A stretch of 10,589 nt of DNA from assembly GCA_900552225.1 (NCBI GenBank), contig URYX01000046.1:1-10589 (forward strand). Direction: 5' to 3'. Origin of the DNA: an uncultured Oscillospiraceae bacterium (GTDB taxonomy: Bacteria > Bacillota > Clostridia > Oscillospirales > Acutalibacteraceae). Shown in pieces: positions 7,436 through 10,589 of the stretch (its first letter is position 1; every line of letters starts with the position of its first letter). The translations under genes were made by a program, and so were the position numbers. The notes under the pieces were generated by a model, which saw nothing but the letters and a program-made list of their open reading frames with translations, did not search any database and was not told the DNA's origin.

Positions 7436-7464
7436 CCGCCTTGTCTGCTTTGCCGACAAAGCGG
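7436..7464 (+). other. Intergenic stem-loop between the two modular surface-protein genes
   Basis: CCGCCTTGTC (7436-7445) pairs with GACAAAGCGG (7455-7464) over 10 positions with one C-A mismatch and a 9-nt loop. It is followed by GC-rich sequence and no U-run, so it is not a good intrinsic terminator. It lies 36 nt after one stop and about 45 nt before the next start, a place where such hairpins can stabilise or separate parts of an operon mRNA. The function is unproven. Confidence 0.45.
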
Positions 7465-7508
7465 CCGGCCGGGCTTTCCGACGATGACGACATGGAAGGA
7501 GATAGGGT

Positions 7509-9356
7509 ATGGGAACCCTACGGATCAAATTCTGCCGCCGGGCGGCGGCCTGGGCGCTGGCCCTGCTGATGCTCGGCACGGCGCTCCCCCTGCTGACGCT
7601 TCCCGCGGCGGCCAAGGAGGAGCTGAGCGCCTCCTATTCCTTTGACAAGCTGAGCTTCGGCGAGGTCGAGGCCTCCGATATCGGCGCCGTGGAGGAGTCG
7701 AACATGAAGTTCGGCGTGGACAATGTGCGCCTGCTGTCCGCCCGCAACGGCTACGAGGAGGCCTACGCCACCTGGAAGCTGGACGGCGGCACCGAGACCT
7801 TCGACAGCTTCGCTTTCCGCTTCACGGGACGGACCTACTATGTCTCGGAGGAGCAGAAAAACAACAACTCCATGAAGGTGTCCGTCTCCGCCGACGGAAC
7901 GAACTTCACTCTGGTGAAGGAGTACAGGTCCAACGCCAACGCCGATATGGGACAGCAGTTCGCGCTGGATCTGTCGGAGTATCTGGCGGGTCAATCCACG
8001 GCCTATGTCCGGATGAGCTTTTTGGTGTTCGATTCGCCGCATATCATGGGCTTAAAGTCGGTGGAGCTGATTGCCAACGGCTCGGTCGAGGTGGAGAAGG
8101 ATCCGGAGCCCGTCGTGACCGATAAGACGCCCGAGCAGTGCCGCCTGGTTACGCAGTTCCACGCCTTCAATCAGCTGGCCTTCGGCGAAGTAACACCGGA
8201 GGAAATCGGTGCCGTGTCGGCGCAGAACATGAAATACGGCGTCGATGAGGTGCCGCTGCTGTCCGCCCGCAACGGCTATGAGCCGGCCTTCGCCACCTGG
8301 ATGATCGAGGCGGCGGACGGTGAGCCGCTCAACGACCTGGTGCTGACGCTGGTCGGCCGTATTTGGTATATGGATCCGGCGCAGAAGGACAAGAGCACGC
8401 TGAAGCTCCTGGTGTCGCTCGACAACCACAATTTTGACCTGGTCGAAACGCTGTACCCGACCGAGGAGGCCAACGACGCGCAGAAGCTCACCTACGACCT
8501 GACCGAATATGTCAAGGGCTACGGCCGGGCCTATGTACAGCTGCAGTTTTTGGTGTTCGACTCGCCGCATACCATCGGCTTCCGGTCGGTGACGCTGACC
8601 GCCAATACGGCGGGCATCAGCGATGACACCGGCTCCTCCAGAATGCCGGTCAGCAACGTGCAGTCCTTCACCTCGCTTCCGGTGGGAGCCGCCTCCGCGG
8701 AGGCGCTCGGCGCGGAAAAGAGCGCCAACCTGACGTTCGGCTTAAACCGCGTACCGCTGCTGACGGCGCGCGAGAGCGGCGAGGACGCCTACGGCATCTG
8801 GAAGATCACGGCGGCCGAGGGCGAGACCTTTGACGACGCGCACCTGACGCTGATCGGAAAGACCGGCTTTGTGAACGCGGACAAAAAGGACACGAGCTTC
8901 CTGAAGGTGACGGTATCGACGGACGGCGAGAGCTATTCCGAGGTACAGACCTTCACTGCGACGGAGGAGACCTCCGATACACAGAAGCTCTCGATGGATC
9001 TGACCAACTTCGTCTACGGGGCCAATCAGATCTATGTCAAGCTGTATTTTTCGAGCGAGGACGATCCGACGGCGTTCGGTCTGCGCTCCCTGACGCTGGT
9101 CGGCAACGCCGGAGAGGACTATGACGACTTCACGCCGGCCGTTGAGGACGTGGTCATCCCGGAGGGCAGAGCTACCACGGTCCCGTCCGGAACGCAGGGA
9201 ACCGCTTCCGGAACGACGGCCGGTGACGGGCCCTCCGCCCCGGCGGGCTTCCCGTGGTGGGGCATCGTGCTGATCGTGATCGCGGTGCTCGGAGCCGCCG
9301 GCACGGCCGTGTGGCTCGTGCTGAAGCGCAAAAAGGCAGCACCGACTCAGAAGTAA
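7509..9356 (+). CDS. Membrane-anchored modular surface protein, architecture B-B-B-TM
   Basis: This encodes 615 residues from the ATG at 7509, 7 nt after AAGGAG (7496-7501). A Sec signal peptide (basic start, hydrophobic residues ~12-32, probable cleavage after PAAA at 35) precedes three B modules at ~41-191, ~213-366 and ~385-533. A Thr/Ser/Gly-rich stalk (~545-580) leads to a membrane helix (~584-606) ending in LKRKK, giving an outside-facing, membrane-anchored protein. The modules share GEVxxxxIGAV, a serine/alanine-RNGYE segment, A-x-WK, a S-x-DG-x-NF turn typical of discoidin/CBM-like beta sandwiches, and FDSPH-x-x-G in the first two. The third module has lost FDSPH. No enzyme motif is visible. 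It resembles the upstream 802-residue protein and likely acts with it in binding a glycan or a partner. It ends one base before the next gene's ribosome binding site finishes its first bases, so the genes are tightly coupled. The family is not one I can name. Confidence 0.8.
   Translation: MGTLRIKFCRRAAAWALALLMLGTALPLLTLPAAAKEELSASYSFDKLSFGEVEASDIGAVEESNMKFGVDNVRLLSARNGYEEAYATWKLDGGTETFDSFAFRFTGRTYYVSEEQKNNNSMKVSVSADGTNFTLVKEYRSNANADMGQQFALDLSEYLAGQSTAYVRMSFLVFDSPHIMGLKSVELIANGSVEVEKDPEPVVTDKTPEQCRLVTQFHAFNQLAFGEVTPEEIGAVSAQNMKYGVDEVPLLSARNGYEPAFATWMIEAADGEPLNDLVLTLVGRIWYMDPAQKDKSTLKLLVSLDNHNFDLVETLYPTEEANDAQKLTYDLTEYVKGYGRAYVQLQFLVFDSPHTIGFRSVTLTANTAGISDDTGSSRMPVSNVQSFTSLPVGAASAEALGAEKSANLTFGLNRVPLLTARESGEDAYGIWKITAAEGETFDDAHLTLIGKTGFVNADKKDTSFLKVTVSTDGESYSEVQTFTATEETSDTQKLSMDLTNFVYGANQIYVKLYFSSEDDPTAFGLRSLTLVGNAGEDYDDFTPAVEDVVIPEGRATTVPSGTQGTASGTTAGDGPSAPAGFPWWGIVLIVIAVLGAAGTAVWLVLKRKKAAPTQK
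7629..8081 (+). repeat. Module B1 of the 615-residue surface protein
   Basis: Residues ~41-191. It shares GEVEASDIGAV, FTLVKEYRSN and FDSPHIMG with the B module of the upstream protein, making these two the closest pair between the genes. Confidence 0.85.
8145..8606 (+). repeat. Module B2 of the 615-residue surface protein
   Basis: Residues ~213-366. It keeps GEVTPEEIGAV, LLSARNGYEPAFATW and FDSPHTIG, but has LVSLDNHNF in place of the usual S-x-DG-x-NF turn. It is preceded by a ~20-residue charged linker. Confidence 0.85.
8661..9107 (+). repeat. Module B3 of the 615-residue surface protein (diverged)
   Basis: Residues ~385-533. It retains the overall frame (VPLLTARESGEDAYGIWK, AAEGETFDDA, VSTDGESYSEV, IYVKLYF) but has SSEDDPTAFG where the other modules have FDSPH-x-x-G, and AEALGAE in place of IGAV. 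It is the least conserved copy and the membrane-proximal one, so it may be a spacer. Confidence 0.8.
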
Positions 9357-9361
9357 GGAGG
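9355..9361 (+). promoter_or_regulatory. Ribosome binding site overlapping the upstream stop codon
   Basis: AAGGAGG begins inside the TAA stop (9354-9356) of the B-B-B-TM protein and lies 7 nt before the ATG at 9369. The overlap argues for one transcript and for translational coupling of the surface protein and the solute-binding protein. Confidence 0.85.
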
Positions 9362-9368
9362 AAATCAG

Positions 9369-10589
9369 ATGAAAAAAGCAGGAATCCGCAGCCTCTGCCT
9401 GGCGCTGGCGGCGGGACTGGTGCTGACGACGGCCGGCTGTGCCGGCAGCGGAACAACATCCGGAAGCAGCAGCCCGGCCGCGTCTCAGACGGTCAGCTCC
9501 GACGGCAAGGTGGACTTCGGCGGCAAGACGCTCAAGGTAGCCGTGTGGTATGAGCCGGAAAAACCGACGCTCGGCATCTCCGAGAGCGGCGACGCTTGGT
9601 ATTATTCGCTGAAAAACGCGGAAAAGCAGTATAACTGCAAGGTGGAATGGGTCATCAATACCCAGGATGCCCATTTCAGCAACTTCATTCAGAAAAGCCT
9701 GTCGAATGAGGTGTACGCCGATATCCTGATGTGCCATTCGTGGAACTACGTCAGTCTGATCAAGCAGCAGCTGCTCGAGCCGACGACGGAATACGTCAGC
9801 AAGGCGGCCGATGCAGATCACTGGAATCAGACCACCTTTACGCTGAACGGCGAAAACTGGGGTCTGATGCCGCAGGGTCAGTATTATACGCCGACCAACG
9901 TGTTCCTAATCAACACCAAGCTGCTGAATAAGCTGAAGCTGGACAATCCGCAGGAGCTGGCCAAAAACGGCACGTGGACCTGGGATAAATTCCGCGAGTA
10001 CTGCCGCGCGGCGACCGATCCCGCGCAGGAGCAGTACGGCGTGGGTTGCTTCATGCTGGCCTCGGTGCTCAAGACGACCAACAACGTCTCCTATATGGTC
10101 AAGGACGAGGCCACCGGGAAATACATGAACGGCCTGACCTTCGGAGAGGGCAAGACCCGCGCCATCGAGCTGCTCGAATTCCTGCAGAAGCTGTCGGTGG
10201 AGGATAAGGCGGTGCTCGGCTCGTGGGACGGCGGTACGGAGGCCATGGACGAGACGGTGGATGCGTTTAAGGACGGCAAGCTGCTGTTCGCCTTTGTCCC
10301 GTCGGTGACCAGCCTGAAGAAATCCGGCTTTACGGATTATTCCGTCGTCACCCCGCCGCTCGGCCCGTCCGCAACCGGCCTTGAGGACGTGGTGGATGCC
10401 TTCGCGTTCTGGTCGCTGCCGTCGCATTCCGACTTCTCCGCGGCGGACCGCGCCGCCTTCTGGATGGAGGCCAAGCGCATCTGGGATCCGTCGGATACCG
10501 AGGGCGGCTACTATGAGGAATCCGAGGACGAGGTACGTCAGGAATTGCTGGATCTGAACTACGTCACCATGGAGGACGTGGATTTTCTG
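9369..10589 (+). CDS. Extracellular solute-binding lipoprotein of a sugar ABC importer (C-terminus cut by window edge)
   Basis: The frame stays open for 407 codons to the window end. A lipoprotein signal with lipobox TAGC gives a lipid-bearing Cys-24, followed by a Ser/Thr/Gly-rich tether to ~45. From there the sequence has the features of family 1 solute-binding proteins: an opening beta strand KTLKVAVWYEPE, an alternating alpha/beta pattern, YADILMCHSW, a stretch with NVFLINTKLLNKLKL and NGTWTWDKFREYCRAATDP (the conserved 'modest Asn..Leu, then W-TWD-F' segment of sugar binders), AVDAF-type DAFKDGKLLFAFVPS, and a helix-rich C-terminal lobe. Typical members have 430-550 residues, so a minor part is missing. 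It would hand sugars or oligosaccharides to membrane permeases, probably encoded next. It is the third lipoprotein-type signal in this operon. The substrate cannot be told from sequence alone. Confidence 0.88.
   Translation, partial: MKKAGIRSLCLALAAGLVLTTAGCAGSGTTSGSSSPAASQTVSSDGKVDFGGKTLKVAVWYEPEKPTLGISESGDAWYYSLKNAEKQYNCKVEWVINTQDAHFSNFIQKSLSNEVYADILMCHSWNYVSLIKQQLLEPTTEYVSKAADADHWNQTTFTLNGENWGLMPQGQYYTPTNVFLINTKLLNKLKLDNPQELAKNGTWTWDKFREYCRAATDPAQEQYGVGCFMLASVLKTTNNVSYMVKDEATGKYMNGLTFGEGKTRAIELLEFLQKLSVEDKAVLGSWDGGTEAMDETVDAFKDGKLLFAFVPSVTSLKKSGFTDYSVVTPPLGPSATGLEDVVDAFAFWSLPSHSDFSAADRAAFWMEAKRIWDPSDTEGGYYEESEDEVRQELLDLNYVTMEDVDFL

Noticed and set aside
4836..7493. An 885-residue open frame on the minus strand
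   Set aside because: It is antisense to the modular surface protein. Its own internal repeats are only the mirror of the A and B modules, and the Thr linker appears as Gly/Arg-rich nonsense.
8742..9821. A 359-residue open frame on the minus strand crossing two genes
   Set aside because: It covers the end of the B-B-B-TM protein and the start of the solute-binding protein, both of which have strong starts and signals; no domain is seen in the antisense product.

Overview
The window looks like a piece of a carbohydrate-acquisition locus from a Gram-positive, probably gut-type member of the Clostridia (Oscillospiraceae/Ruminococcaceae-like). This is an inference from protein style and not a phylogenetic result. 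The supporting signs are GC-rich genes with AGGAGG-type ribosome binding sites, two clear lipobox lipoproteins plus a third, weaker lipobox in the pseudogene, an AraC-type regulator, a sugar ABC transporter binding protein, and long multi-module surface proteins with a C-terminal membrane anchor. No phage, insertion sequence, CRISPR or RNA gene was seen.

Layout. (1) Positions 1-615 on the minus strand encode the N-terminal 205 residues of an AraC-family regulator, cut by the window edge. (2) Positions 616-901 are an AT-rich control region. It holds a near-consensus minus-strand promoter for the regulator, a 10-bp direct repeat with a 21-bp period (the classic spacing of an AraC-family operator), and a plus-strand promoter whose -35 box directly abuts that repeat. 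(3) Positions 902-1662 are a broken SGNH/GDSL-type esterase lipoprotein gene with a frameshift, an in-frame TGA and no catalytic-serine region. (4) Positions 1682-4915 encode a 1077-residue lipoprotein with a central TIM-barrel-like glycoside hydrolase region and several beta-rich accessory regions. (5) Positions 4992-7400 and 7509-9356 encode two secreted, membrane-anchored proteins built from about 150-residue beta-sandwich modules of two related types, here called A and B. Their architectures are A-A-Thr linker-A-B-TM and B-B-B-TM. (6) Positions 9369-10589 encode the first 407 residues of an extracellular solute-binding lipoprotein of an ABC importer, cut by the right edge; permease genes would be expected beyond it.

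All rightward genes have short gaps (19, 76, 108 and 12 nt) and good ribosome binding sites, so they probably form one operon under the divergent AraC regulator. The working model is that the regulator senses a sugar, the large lipoprotein attacks a glycan at the cell surface, the two modular proteins hold the glycan or a partner, and the solute-binding protein delivers products to an importer. The substrate cannot be read from the sequence. The most distinctive part is the pair of A/B modular proteins, which I could not match to a named family.
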